Source: Margaritifera margaritifera (taxonomy: Eukaryota > Mollusca > Bivalvia > Unionida > Margaritiferidae). Taken from it: a DNA stretch of 64,000 bases. Within the stretch, counting starts at the first letter, position 1; every line of letters begins with the position of its first letter. The notes below the pieces were generated by a model, which saw only the letters and a program-made list of their open reading frames with translations, had not been told where the DNA came from and did not search any database. The DNA lies in NCBI GenBank assembly GCA_029931535.1, contig JAQPZY010001688.1:4767001-4831000 (forward strand). Direction: 5' to 3'. The translations under genes and the position numbers were made by a program. Positions 8,418 through 20,187 of the stretch are shown in pieces.

Positions 8418-10450
8418 AATTAGGTTTCTATGTAACTTTAAATTCATTGGAGAATCTATAGAACAGATGGCTAAAACATTAAGTGTCGAAAACTTTACTG
8501 AGACAATAGAAACAATTTAGCACTATGCAGTCTAAATATTTTCAGAAAAGATATTTACCAATACCAATGCATTGATAGCTTTGACAAGTTTAATGAAACA
8601 GCTATACCACCAATAGAAACATTTTATTCATCACTTAACGATTCAACGTATCAAACGACGATTACTAATAGTTCACGATATCCTGCAACTTTTTAATTCG
8701 AAAACACTTGGAGAGCTACACTATGTACATAAAGAAAGATGCCCTTGCGGTATGTTACATTTATGAGTGTTTTAGGAATGTATGTTTGAAAAGGTGCAAA
8801 CTAGACCCTGTTAACTATTAGCACACGCTGCAAGTTAAAATATATCTGGTGTAGACTTAGAACTGTTGACATAGTATGACATGTTCCTGGTGTAGAATTA
8901 GAACTGTTGACATAGTATGACATGTTCCTGGTGTATAATTAGAACTGTTGACATAGTATGACATGTTCCTGGTGTAGAATTAGAACTGTTGACATAGTAT
9001 GACATGTTCCTGGTGTAGAATTAGAACTGTTGACATAGTATGACATGTTCCTGGTGTAGAATTAGAACTGTTGACATAGTATGACATGTTCCTGGTGTAT
9101 AATTAGAACTGTTGACATAGTATGACATGTTCCTGGTGTATAATTAAAACTGTTGACATAGTATGAAATGTTCCTGATGATTGGGAGCGGAATAAGGGGC
9201 GGTGTTAGCATGATATCACATACATATGTCAAAGCAAATCAAGAATAGTAAGTGGAAAAATATTGTAATATAAACAACTGGTAAGTCAGAAAGGTGAAGG
9301 TCAAGGTTATTTATTATGTACCGACATCTTTACAACCTCTATCCGTGGGCCAAGAACCAATACATCCTGGCAAAAACAACTTTACATGGGCAACTGATGA
9401 ACAATGTAATTGGGTAGAACATCTGTTTGAAATACCAAATGACTATAATACCAGCTGCATTTTAGAAATGGATTTGGAGATTACATTATACGTGCTTTAC
9501 TATTTCAAGGAATACACTTAAGCTCCTTTAATTCCAAATGATTTATCTCCTTGCAAAGAAGTTGACTGATGATTACACGGATACAGAACCAACAGTACGA
9601 AACATGTTATGTACATTCAAACAAAAAGAAAACTACGTTATTACAGACGGCTAACGCTCAAGATACAATTCGGCTTTAAATTGAAAAATACATACGGTTT
9701 TCTTGTCTGAATAACTGACGTGGCTGAAATTCTATAACAAATTGAATACATGTTTAAGTCAAAAAGCAAACAATTATTTCAAAATATATTTTTGGAACTA
9801 ATTAATAACAGCGTATACGGTAAACAGTATCTATGGAAAAGAACAGTAAGAATATATACAGATAAAAATATTTGTTTTAAATGCAGAAATGATCTATTAT
9901 CTGCCAGAAGAACAATTATGGAGGCTGAATTAGTGTTATTCAGTCTGAAAAACACAAATTACAAAAATTTTAAAATTAAAAAATCATTTACGGTGCATTT
10001 TGATATTGATTTTTAGAGTGATAAAAATGGCTGATGTACGAATTTTACTACAAGAAGCTGAAAAACAAATACGGTGATATACATTCATGTTGACACCGAA
10101 AACTTTTACAATTACATGAAATATAACAACATTCTATGACATTAGTGACTATGTCAAGGACAATATATTTTGTTTACCACAAACGAATAAGAAAAATCTG
10201 TAACTTTCAAGGATGAATCGAATGGTGCTCCAATTTGATAGTTTTGTGCGCTAATGTCAAAATTTTATTTATTCAGGACTCACAAAGACGAAAAGAAAGT
10301 CTATAAAGGAAAAAAATGTGTGATTAAAAAGAATGTAACTTCGAAATGCACAAAGATGGCTTATGTAATCACAAAGAAAATTATCAGGAAGTGAATTTAT
10401 TTGGGTCATACAATTATGAGATGTGTAATAACAGAATCAAAAGGTAAAAT
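8418..10450 (+). pseudogene. Protein-primed DNA polymerase B (Maverick type), left copy, truncated and expanded
   Basis: This replication enzyme of Mavericks is seen only as fragments in shifting frames. In order: FKFIGESIEQMAK near 8440; a YSSLNDS-type stretch near 8640; FRNVCLKRCKLDP near 8790; GSGIRGGVSMISH at 9185-9225; NWVEHLFEIPNDY and LEMDLE in the open segment 9294-9521; ELINNSVYGK near 9800, the Palm-domain B motif; and KVYKGKKCVIKK near 10300, the C-terminal thumb-side motif. The N-terminal third is missing. A 41-bp tandem array lies inside the gene. The DTDS-type catalytic motif expected near 10080 is replaced by GDIHSC, so active-site residues are gone. A better preserved relative lies inverted at 39.5-43.2 kb. 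Confidence 0.8.
8845..9178 (+). repeat. 41-bp minisatellite, 8 units, inside the polymerase pseudogene
   Basis: The core GTTGACATAGTATGACATG recurs every 41 bases (first at 8865, then 8906 and onward). The last unit runs directly into polymerase coding sequence (ATGTTCCTGATGATTGGGAG), and the unit itself looks like a diverged copy of that junction. The array therefore seems to have grown from the gene's own sequence. Confidence 0.95.
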
Positions 10451-11315
10451 TGTCTGTATATTACGACAAGTGTTTTTTGGTTGACAACGTAAACACTTTG
10501 CAGACAAAGTAAACACTTTACTTTGCAGACAATGTAAACACTTTACTTTGCAGACAACGCAAACACTTTATTTTGCAGATACGTAAGCACTCTGTAGATA
10601 AATGAATGTTCAAGTCTCATAAAAGTTTGTTTCTTTTGTTCTGTTTCAAAGTATCCACAATTCCTCAGGAATAACGTTGTTTTCTTCAAACACAGTTTCT
10701 GTTGTCTTTTTGTACTGCTGAAGACCACTAACAACCTAACATTCTTACTTAGGTCCTTTATAACAGGGTTCTTCATTTGTACATCACCCATATTGATATT
10801 TCAAAAGCACTTAAAAGCTAGTTTTGTTGGGTTAGTTGCTTTCTTTCTTTACATCGCCTGATTACCACAGTCATAATCATAATCAAAGTATTGGTTCCTT
10901 GGTACAGATCAACCAGAAACTCAAACTACTTATCCAATTTTTCATATTATCATCTTTTATCAATCACTTTCTGTCGTGTGTCTTGTTGTACAGAAACGTT
11001 AGACAGAGACTGACTATGTAGTAATAAATGTTCTAGTATTCAGTCTCTATTGGAAAGAAGTAATTCCACAGATTATAATGATGTGTGGCTCTTGCAATTA
11101 CATTTATACGTGCCTGAAACATGATTGATTTACTCCGCTCGTTTTGAATGTTTACATCAGCATTTGAAACGAAGTAAATGTACATTGTGTGAACATCTAC
11201 ATTTTCTTTTCTATTGATTTGAAAGAGAATAGTTGAACGTCAGCTAATTTAAGAACTCTACCAAGCAATCGGTTATAACGTGTACCTTTAAAATGAATCC
11301 TGTCGCAATGGCTAT
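10451..11315. other. Spacer with a short AT-rich tandem array at 10481-10597
   Basis: No gene seen. At 10481-10597 a unit of about 27 bases (GTAAACACTTTACTTTGCAG) recurs about four times with variants. The rest is unremarkable AT-rich DNA. Confidence 0.6.
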
Positions 11316-12102
11316 CAGTTGTTATGTATATTGAATTTATAATACGTGAAAATGATTGCAAATTGTACTTTAGTCAGATTATGGTAAACAACATGTTTAC
11401 ATATCATTTGAGTTCAAGGCCAGTTTTGTTAGCAGCTGGACTGTTATTTCCATGTCTTGTTGTGACAAAAGTCAGGTACACAAAGTAATTTTCCATTAAA
11501 ACTACTCATATTGTGATGTGACATAGATCATGTAGGCATATGTATTTATATACAGATTTTGGTTAACAAATTCATTCCTATTCTAGAATTTCGATTCTAA
11601 AAGATCAATCTCTAAGGAATCTAGTTGCGTTGTTGAAATGAGATATAATTTGAGAGGAATTATTTATTTACAATATTCATTGAGAATACTAATGTGCTCA
11701 CTACTTTTTGGATTAATACATGATTTTGGGATTTATGTGAATTCATTCAAAACATTCTGGATTACATCATGGTTGTACATCAGGACATTCAAAACGTGTG
11801 GTACATCAGGACATTCAAGACGTATGGTACATCGGACATTCAAGACGTATGGTACATCAGGACATTCAAGAAGTATGGTACATCAGGACATTCAAGGCTA
11901 TTGGAATTCATTCGGAACATTATATATTTTTGAACTTGTGATTAGGACACTTAGGATTATTTGGACTTTAATTCACGTTATTGTAAGTGTCTTTTGAATT
12001 TTCACTTAAATTGTCTGGAAATAAATTGCATGTTGATTTTACTTGATTTTGTTGTTTTCACTTTCTTTCTGTTACATATTTTTAAGACCTAGAGTCGTAA
12101 CA
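11316..12102 (+). mobile_element. Probable solo LTR, copy 1 (left end uncertain)
   Basis: The 3' end (TAGAGTCGTAACA) and the region before it match the better defined LTR at 51.4-52.2 kb, including a shared TATA-proximal block near 11550-11660 and a T-rich 3' part. The start is set at TGTTATG (11316), which would pair with the CGTAACA end. The flanking bases do not form a clean 5-bp duplication, so the start may be wrong or mutated. An internal array at 11778-11900 repeats a unit of about 27 bases (GACATTCAAGACGTATGGTA) four to five times. Confidence 0.45.
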
Positions 12103-12169
12103 CAGTATAAATATTGTAGACACTTACGCTAATAATGTATGTGTGCTTTTGTTGTGTATCAAGGAAACA

Positions 12170-12845
12170 TTTTGTGGATTCTGAAAACTGTTGCTTAGAT
12201 TGAAAACCCTGGGAATAAACCATATTTGGCAGAAATTCTGTAGTCGCTGAGATTGTTTCTATTGCTGAGATAAACAGCTTTTCTGTTTCACTTTCTTCAC
12301 TATTTGTAGCACTGCATTAAGACACCCACCAAGCTTATTATTGGAGAATTGTTCGTAAGGTTCATCAAAGTTGTATTAAAAAGCTATGTGGATGATTCTA
12401 TCTGTCACCGTGTAGTCAGAAAAGAAAGCAATTCCATTTTTGTATTTGTCATTAACTGGTTGTGCAATTGATTCAGAAGTAATCATGTCGTACTGCCAAC
12501 AAGTGTTTTTTTAGTTCGTAGTCTTGATTACCACCTTCTACTTCTTCAGACGCTTTGATATTATACCGTTAAATCTGAAATCTTGAGGAAAAGCAAACGG
12601 ATATAGTGGGCAATGGTCTGTTAGTATCTGAAAGTAAAGTGGTATTCTAAACTTCTTTTTATACAAAACAAACTGTATAGCTGCAGTACAGTATTTTGTA
12701 CATAACCTGCCCCTGGTCGTAACTTTCTCAATTTATCGTTAATTATGCCTTGTTCAATCCTATTTGTCCTAACTGAAACAGATAACCACAAATATGTGCA
12801 TGTCATGAAGATGTTGTAGCTTTCAACTTGAAAATCTTATCGCTT
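12170..12845 (-). pseudogene. Unknown degenerate gene downstream of the coiled-coil gene
   Basis: On the minus strand, pieces in two frames read like real protein: CPLYPFAFPQDFRFNGI near 12580, then ITSESIAQPVNDKYKNGIA near 12460 and YEQFSNNKLGGCLNAVLQ near 12330. They are in the right order for one gene with frameshifts. I do not recognise the family. It follows the coiled-coil gene on the same strand and faces the polymerase, so it probably belongs to the same Maverick-like module. In the mirrored module the matching position (38.3-39.5 kb) is occupied by an interspersed repeat. Confidence 0.4.
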
Positions 12846-13261
12846 CAGTAGGATACAGTGATCTCTTTCACAAGCATGCTACCCAAATTGTTTTTTACTG
12901 CGAGACGAAGAAACTGCCCGGTACAATCATCATAATTGGGCTGAATTTTTTGGAATCGCTATCTGTAAAGTTTGTTCAGGTTTAATGTTGCTCAGTATGC
13001 ATGTGACACAATAATGTGTTGGACTGAAGTATTTAACTCTTTGTGATATCTTTTTCTGCTTGTTAGGAAGTAGCTATGTATTTATCGTACGTTGCCATTT
13101 ATTTTGCTGAAAACAGCACGATTACCAACAACAACAACAAAATGTCAATAACATACACACCAACACAAATGCAATAAATATGTATTAATATTTTATTATA
13201 ATAGAACGTAGGTACAAATCATTCAGTTTTTGACTACCTAGGCTTTTGGACTATTACTTTA

Positions 13262-15740
13262 TTTCTAAGTAAGCAGATGCCTATCGAATAAATGCATCAT
13301 CCAGGTTGTTTAAAGTCTGAATCACCAAACCTTGTTCTGTCAATATCATTCATGTAATACAATGTCTTTGGTCTGTTTTCATTGAACTCCGGAATTTTTC
13401 TGTAATTATTCTTCAGTTTTGTCGTGTCTAATTTTTTGGTCATTAGATCCATTAGGATCAAAGTACTTGAACAGGTAATTGCTTCCTGTAAATTCTAAAC
13501 CATTAGCTATTACTTTTTCAATAATTACTCCTGATGTATCCATTTATTAAAACATTATTTTATTCTATATGGTATGTACATTTTCTTACATTGTACATAT
13601 TAGGTGCGTGATCTCTTTTAACGTCTAATGAGTATGGAACACGTTTGTTGCCTACAACTAATCCAATATAAAAAAAACAATATTAAAACCTGAGACAATA
13701 AACAAATTGATAAAATTTCGCATAAGCCTATTGTTTTTAATGACATAATGCGTGATATCATCTACTGTGTTTAACTTGTATTCAGTAAAACGTGACTGAA
13801 CCTAGTTGAATCCATAATTGTTAACTAATATCCAGGATGTAGTTCCAATGTTTGAAAAATGTTTAACAGCTATATTTTCATGGTATTCACTATTAACACC
13901 AAATAGAGATATTTGCATCACTTTAATACGTGAGTTTTTATGTCTTCAATTCAAGTGCAACTTAGTACCATCTTGGTACTCCAGACTTAGTACAATGCAA
14001 AATCGTAAAGTAATGTACAGACAGGTATTCGTTTGGTTTCCTTCTGAAAGTCCTTTTTGTGACCTTTTGTTACTATCGATTTCCTATTTTAAAGCATCCA
14101 TTCTAACATTCAAACCAGTTTTTAATGTCTCTATGTTTTCGTCATTTTCAGTTTTAACTCTATTAATGCTACAACTTAATGTAAAATTTATTTTTATCTC
14201 CTAAAGGTTTAAAATTCATCTGTACCAGTTGTAAACTCTTGTTTCAAATCAGTTAAATATTTGTTCAGACGTTTTATCCTGTTGTCTATTTCGTCAATAC
14301 TACATTGCACCCCACATATATTATTAACCACTTTTCGATCAACATATTCTTCCGAATCTGTTTTTGACTGTTCAAACTCAGCATCTCATTTGTTATAAAA
14401 ATCAGAAAATGTAGCATCTTTTATCGTTTTGATCTTATTACTCAAATCTGTAATAGATAAATCGTTAGTTGTTTTCATAGATCTAATCGTACGTTTTATA
14501 AAAAAAATATTTGTTTTGTTTTTTGACGTCCTCTAACTTTTTCTCTTGAATGATCCTTCTTCTGCAACAGTGTCAGAATATTATTGTTAATAATGTTTAG
14601 GTCAGTAATTTTTGTGCTAAAATCATCTAGTTCCTGTTTAAATCCTTGCTCCTTTTGTTTTATTATTCAAATCTCTCAGAAACTTTTCCAACTATGAATG
14701 TAAAGTGCTTATGATCCTCCAGAAATTTAAATTTGTTCTCCATGTCAGAGAATCTTCAAAGAATATGTTTCACGGTGTATCCTACGCTTGATTAGTTGTG
14801 TATATTGTTTGAATGTAAGGCACAGATCCTTGTATTTATATTCTTTTTCTTACACTAGATAAGGTTCTAAAGATAGAAAATCGAATGCACTTTTTGAACC
14901 TCTGTGTGAACAATTCGTGTGCTTCTAAAATCTTGTTTTTGTTCTCATATATTTTACAGATCTGAGATTGTGTTACCTCTTTGATTTACAGTACGTTCAA
15001 CAGCTTGTTCTTGTCAAGTCTTAATATCTTACAAATTATTATTGTCCAAAGTCTTACGTACTTCAGAACAACGCCTTTTTGTACAAAATTTCCATAAGCT
15101 ACATCAATTTTTTGTACCGAATCTGGTAGATTGGTGATACGATTATTGTTGATATTTGAGTCACTGTCAGTTGTATCGCTTATCGATACATACACCATTT
15201 ATGTTTTTGTCTCAGTGTTTGAAAGTAAACCTACGTCACTAGGCACTGTTATTGATATCTCTGCCTTTTACTTTACAATGAAACCATGTTACAGGCATAA
15301 GGTGAAAGTCTATCTCTGCCTTTTACTTTACAATGAAACCATGTTACAGGCATAAGGTGAAAGTCTATCTCTGCCTTTTACTTTACAATGAAACCATGTT
15401 ACAGGCATAAGGTGAAAGTCTATCTCTGCCTTTTACTTTACAATGAAACCATGTTACAGGCATAAGGTGAAAGTCTATCTCTGCCTTTTACTTTACAATG
15501 AAACCATGTTACAGGCATAAGGTGAAAGTCTATCTCTGCCTATTGAAGCTTAACAATTTTGAGTTGTAGTTCGTTACGTAGACTGTGTAATTGTTACTCA
15601 GTGATTTTAACTCTTGAGTTGTATTTCAAAGATTCAATAGCAACATTGTTTTCTTTGTCATCACCATTTGTAGTTATTCCCTCTTTGACTTTATTCATGT
15701 ACATCTCGAGCTTGTAAAAACCTCATGTCATTGATCCAGT
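13262..15740 (-). pseudogene. Long coiled-coil protein of the Maverick-like module, left copy
   Basis: Charged, helix-forming fragments run right to left: KLEMYMNKVKEGITTNGDDK near 15690, ISDTTDSDSNINNN near 15180, YTQLIKRRIHRE near 14800, KFKFLEDHKHFTFIVGKVS near 14720, and a C-terminal stretch starting MDTSGVIIEKVIANGLEF near 13540 and ending in a frame-shifted EQGLVIQTLNNLDDAF near 13320. The last two blocks have counterparts in the plus-strand gene at 37.3-38.3 kb (YVQLIKQRIN, EQGLVTQHLINLDDAF), so this is one gene family. It resembles a fibre or scaffold protein, but the function is unknown. Many stops interrupt it, and a 55-bp tandem array splits its N-terminal part. Confidence 0.55.
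15256..15541. repeat. 55-bp minisatellite, about 5 units, inside the coiled-coil gene
   Basis: The unit carrying TCTGCCTTTTACTTTACAAT repeats every 55 bases with almost no divergence. On both sides the minus strand encodes pieces of the coiled-coil protein, so the array sits within the decayed gene. Confidence 0.95.
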
Positions 15741-15840
15741 CAAAGATATTGTTTATTAGAACTGAATTTATAAAAAAAAGTTTTCTTTCTCAAGGAGTCA
15801 GTGGATTGTAAAAATAGCTGTCCATTTGTACAGGAACAAG

Positions 15841-17341
15841 AGTTCCTCAAAGGGACTGACGTTTTACTGGGCGAAAATAATTTACAGGTATTCAAGATAA
15901 GACAATTTCTTCCTTTTAACTGCTGAGTGTTGAAACCATGTGATATTCTACAGTGATAACATGATTATCTGCTGTGGTGGACATAGAGGGTCTCAGATTG
16001 GCACCATTTTCATTCAGAACAAAGTAGATATCATTAAAAGTCGTTTGCGTGAAAACCGCATGATCATCCATTCAGGGGGAGTAGTAACAACAAGATTTTT
16101 AAGACATTCGTCGTGACAGCCATTTTGGATGTACGACTGGCGCCATTTTCATTTAGGACCAACTATGTATCATAAGAAGTTTATTGGTGAAAACCTCATG
16201 TTGATATAGCCATACATTTGGGAGAAGTAGAGATAACAATATTTTCAAGATACCCACCACGGCGGACATATTCAGAGTTATTCATTTTCATTAATGGCAA
16301 CTCGACACTATAAGTAGTTTCTGATGAAAACGCCATGTCAAAATGACTTTCCATTTAAGAGAAGTAGCGAAAAGAAGATTTTCAAGATAGCCACATACTG
16401 AAACTCAGATCAACGGCATTTTAATTTATAATGAACAAAACATTATAAGAACCTTTCTAGTGAAATCCCATGCTGATATGAGCATTCATTTAGGAGAAGT
16501 AGTGATAACAAGATTTTCAAGCTGGCCACTGTGGAAGCCATATTATACATCAGATCGGCACCATTTTCATTTAGGACTAACGAGACATAGTAAGAAGTCT
16601 CCTGGTGAAAACATCATGTCAATATGACTTTCTATTCAGCTGGAGAAGTGATCACAAGATTTTCAAGTTGGACTTCAGATTGGCACCATTTTTCGTTTAG
16701 GACCAACTAGACATCATAAGAAGTCTTTCAGTTAAAACCTAATGTTGATACGACCATCCATTTAGGAGGAGTAGCAATAACAATAAAAGAATTTCAAGAT
16801 GGCTGATGTGGCGGCCATATTGGACCTCAGATTTGCACCATTTTCATTTAAGACCAATAGGACATCATAAGAGATCTTTGTCTAAAATGGGCCCCGGGTG
16901 GCTGAGTGTTCTAAGGCGCTCGCCTTTACAGATCACTGACATCTCACCTCTGTCCGCATTGGTTCGGTTCTCGGTTCGGATAACGTGGGTATGTGAGAAA
17001 GCTTGCCAGTCGCTTCCCGGTGGGTCGGTAGTTCTTCGCGAGGTTTTCCCGGGTTCTTCCTCCACCCAAATATACTGGCCGCCATGTATAGCCTATCATG
17101 TTCTGAAAAATGGCGTTAAACCTACAAACCAAACCTTTTTCTAAAACCCCATGTTGATATGACCATCCATTCAGGAGGAGTAGCGATAAAAAGATCTTCA
17201 GGATGGCCGCTGTGGCGGACATATTGGATGTCCGAGCATCACCATTTAAATTTAGACCCAACTAGACTATGGGATGAAAGTGTGTTCAAAGTTTCATGGC
17301 AGCCCCCCAAGTAAGCTGCTTGTCTAAGACTAGTGGAGCTA
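15841..17341 (+). repeat. GGCGGCCAT interspersed repeat, copy A
   Basis: Starts with AGGGACTGACGTTTTACTGG and a block ending CTGAGTGTTGAAACCAT, which also opens copies B and C. It continues as about ten diverged monomers of roughly 140-150 bases. Each monomer holds AAGATGGC(C/T)G, a GGCGGCCATATTGGA-type core, CACCATTTTCATTTAGGACC and a GAGGAGTAGCGATAACAAGA end. A tRNA-derived SINE is inserted at 16888-17134. The usual tail (GACGGAC then AGTAGAGCTAA) is shortened here to AGACTAGTGGAGCTAA. No open frame is conserved between monomers. This copy separates the divergent coiled-coil and glycine-tract genes. Confidence 0.85.
16888..17134 (+). mobile_element. tRNA-derived SINE with a 12-bp target duplication
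   Basis: The 5' part has an A-box-like GGTGGCTGAGTGTTCTAAGG and a B-box-like GGTTCGGATAAC, as in a tRNA-derived RNA polymerase III promoter. The body (GCGAGGTTTTCCCGGGTTCT, then ACTGGCCGCCATGTATAGCC) resembles the conserved central domain of mollusc SINEs, and the end is AT-rich. CTTTGTCTAAAA (16876-16887) and CTTTTTCTAAAA (17135-17146) match at 11 of 12 bases, a target-site duplication. It is inserted in repeat copy A, so it is younger than that copy. Confidence 0.8.
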
Positions 17342-18220
17342 AAAAAAACATCAGCGCAGCCAAACCTACACATTCTATAATTTAAGGTAATTTCTTTTCA
17401 ACTTTACAGTAAATCAGCGAGTATGACTTTTCCATCCTTTCTGTACGTTTCTCTAACATATCCTTTATTTAAAATTTATACCCTTCGAGTAAAAACATAT
17501 GAACGCATAATACAATACCTTATAAACTTGAAATAACAAATCATATGAAACAAACTGAATCATTCAAGATGACGAACGTCATCATTGAGAGATTTTGATT
17601 AGTATTGCCTAGTCTATTTCCCTGTGAGACTTTATTGCACGGTAAGCAGCTACTACTGTAATAACAACTATTTAACAGTTGTGGTTAAAGGCACAAATGC
17701 GTCAACAACAAGGCCTTGACAGGAATGAATTACAATACCGTTTGGAAAAAAACAATACAAAGCAAAGTACTCTCACCTAAAAAACCTGATTCTAAGATGG
17801 TTCAAATCTCAACAAAAGGCGACTTATAAAATATGCTACCACCATGTTAATTTATTTCTAAATAACAAAATTGTGGATGCTCAAAATTTCCACTGACCTA
17901 TTTTAATTTACGGACTAAAAACTGTTCTACTCCAAACAATCCCAATTACACAAATATATGTCGTCTGACTGGTTCAAAAGTTCTACTAAAGGGTCTGTCC
18001 ACATGTAGGCAACCAAACATAGTTTTAAAATAAATCTTATTAGCTAGGGAATAAAAAAATGTTATTGGACTTTTTGTGCCTTATTCAACCCGGCCCAATC
18101 CACCCACCTATATCTGACCCCTTGAGACTCCCACAGAGGGGACTGACGCATTTGAGAGGAAATACAAGCAGAGACTAAAGCCAGGAATGATATCAGTTTC
18201 GTTGAGTATTTATATAATTC

Positions 18221-18221
<1 letters not shown>

Positions 18222-18274
<53 letters not shown>
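18222..18274. repeat. (TAA)n microsatellite
   Basis: About 17 uninterrupted TAA/AAT triplets. Confidence 0.98.
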
Positions 18275-18275
<1 letters not shown>

Positions 18276-18615
18276 GTTCTTGTTGTTATTTCAATATTAA
18301 CTTATGCATTTTCTATCTTTATGTGAGCTTGGTAATCCTATCATCCTTACTATAATTCATGCCTTAATTCTAGGTAATATCGTTTTCTTTTCTTGTATTC
18401 CATTCCTATTATTCAATTATGATTAAACGATTTTGTCCAGTTTTCAACAGCGATTTAGTTGATAATTGGCCATGTGTGTAAAGGTGGACAGATATTAATT
18501 TGATTATGTAGAACATAATATTGTCGCATCCTTTAAAGTTTTGCAAATAAGTTAAACTAATTTTATGCTCGCGTAATGTTCCGATTTTTAAAAGATAAAC
18601 AAGACAATTTGATGG

Positions 18616-18619
<4 letters not shown>

Positions 18620-18696
<77 letters not shown>
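18620..18696. repeat. Compound (TC)n(AC)n microsatellite
   Basis: A TC run changes directly into an AC run. The same junction type occurs at 58.6 kb and, on the other strand, at 63.2 kb. Confidence 0.98.
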
Positions 18697-18698
<2 letters not shown>

Positions 18699-18775
18699 TG
18701 TTATTCGAACTGCATGACCGTATCGTGAACTTTGATATTGGACAACAATCTATAAAGAAAACGAAGTTAAATTGA

Positions 18776-19795
18776 ATAAACTATTCTGAAATTATGGCTA
18801 CAAAGAAGGCTTGGACTTTGTAAGTAAACATGCAAGGTATACGTATAGAGGTTGTAAGGATGATATTTACATCAAAATCTGAAGGCAGATCGGTAATATA
18901 GTTGATTTAATGATCACCCAGAATGGTGGGACAAACCTTTTAGTACCTAGTTCAATAGTGATAAAACCCGAAAGATCTAGTTTCTTGAAAGAATTAAATG
19001 CTAACGATTTGGTAACCTAACTTCAGGAACCTACTTTTACTAAAACAGAATTCTTTCAGGATATATTAAGTAGATTCATAGATACTGAAGAAACACCAGA
19101 GCCTGAAGCAAGTCCAACCGAAGAGACACACATTAAATATCCGCTGGAATCTGCTGTGGTACAAATACAGCCAGTACAGGTTCTAGAGGATACTTAGATG
19201 CAAATAATATATACGGATGAACTGGTCGATCAGCAGTAGAAGAACTTGAGATTATAATTGACTAATATTACGGAAGAATTCAAACTGGAGAACTTCCACC
19301 TGCAGTTAAAAGATTATCCACTACACAAGAGAAAAGATAATTACGATGTTATTTAAATGCTGTGGAGGTTGTTAGAAGGAAAATAAAATCTATGAGATCT
19401 GATGTTTGAACGTATGAAACACACATTAAAGACCTAAGCAAAAAGAAAGAGATAAGCAAAGAAAGACATCCAAACAAAAAGGTTAATGAGTTTTCAGAGA
19501 AAAATTGTTCAAAAATTTAACTGAAAAGTTTTCGAAAAATTACTATATTTTGTATAAGGTTAAGTAGCTGTTTAAAGACAAGGGTGTAAAAATAGATGCT
19601 ACAGCTTCATGGATAGCAATGAATATGTTAACATTTGCTCTGTCTATAGCACATTTGGTAAAATGTTTATTAAGGGGTGGTGGAGGAGGTGCTGCTCCGT
19701 CATTGACAAAATTTAGAAATAGGGCAAATAAAATTTGGTAATTATTTGTTCATATTAGCTTCAATTGGAGCAGCAGATTGTTTCAAATTATTAGC
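18776..19795 (+). pseudogene. Glycine-tract protein of the Maverick-like module, left copy
   Basis: Plus-strand fragments in near-continuous order: a start around 18774 (MATKKAWTL), then GGTNLLVPSSIVIKPERSSF near 18930, acidic TEETPEPEASPTEE near 19110, a charged helix KIKSMRSDV with KKKEISKERHPNKK near 19400-19480, and LSIAHLVKCLLRGGGGGAAP near 19640-19690. The last block, a short hydrophobic helix followed by five glycines, recurs on the minus strand at 36.8 kb (LSIAHLVKRDAICGGGGGRK), so the gene belongs to a family shared by the two mirrored modules. Function unknown; a membrane-linked virion protein is one possibility. Several stops interrupt it. Confidence 0.5.
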
Positions 19796-19962
19796 AGTGT
19801 AATAACATCTGGGTAGGTTATTTCTTTTCATTTCTGAACAGATTATTTTATTGGTTTTCGTATTAGTTGGCTTGTTATTTGCGTTTTTAATAAACGGAGT
19901 GGACACGACATAAAGGAAGTAAAAGCACTAGCGAAACTCATCGCCAGAGGTAAATTCATATA

Positions 19963-20187
19963 CTATTTCAGAAAGTAAAATTTAGTGGATTCTGCAACAA
20001 TTAGTGTCAATATAAATAATTGTTTGCCTAAAGGTAAGGTATCTAGTATTCGGTGTTTTCCTTCTTCACACTGCATCTTTTCAGGTTCGGTGTATTTCAT
20101 TTTATTTCTGTCCCGTTTAATTTGTTCCCACAGTTTATTGATATCTGTGCAAGCAACTAGAGTTTGGATTGATATGTGTGCAAGCAA
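19963..20187 (-). pseudogene. Short unknown coding remnant downstream of the glycine-tract gene
   Basis: A 74-codon open segment with polar, protein-like composition (LVACTDINKLWEQIKRDRNK, then RILDTLPLGKQLFI). Its 5' part coincides with the first unit of the 43-bp array, whose units repeat the LVACTDI coding stretch. It faces the glycine-tract gene. It may be what is left of the counterpart of the unknown gene at 35.6-36.8 kb, but I see no clear sequence match. Confidence 0.3.

Larger units (their letters stand above)
17342..18775. other. AT-rich spacer without a recognisable gene
   Basis: Apart from two microsatellites nothing coding or repeated was recognised. It lies between repeat copy A and the glycine-tract gene and may hold the lost divergent promoter of the coiled-coil and glycine-tract genes, which are nearly adjacent in the mirrored module. 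Confidence 0.5.

Noticed and set aside
8845..9178. Regulatory repeat or replication origin
   Set aside because: The unit is related to the flanking polymerase coding sequence and is better explained as slippage expansion.
13818..14204. Plus-strand open frame of 128 codons
   Set aside because: It is antisense to the coiled-coil gene, whose fragments match the mirrored copy; the plus frame has no family features.
16806..17261. Open frames of 105-112 codons around 17 kb
   Set aside because: They run across the SINE and repeat monomers; coding appearance is due to the GC-rich SINE body.
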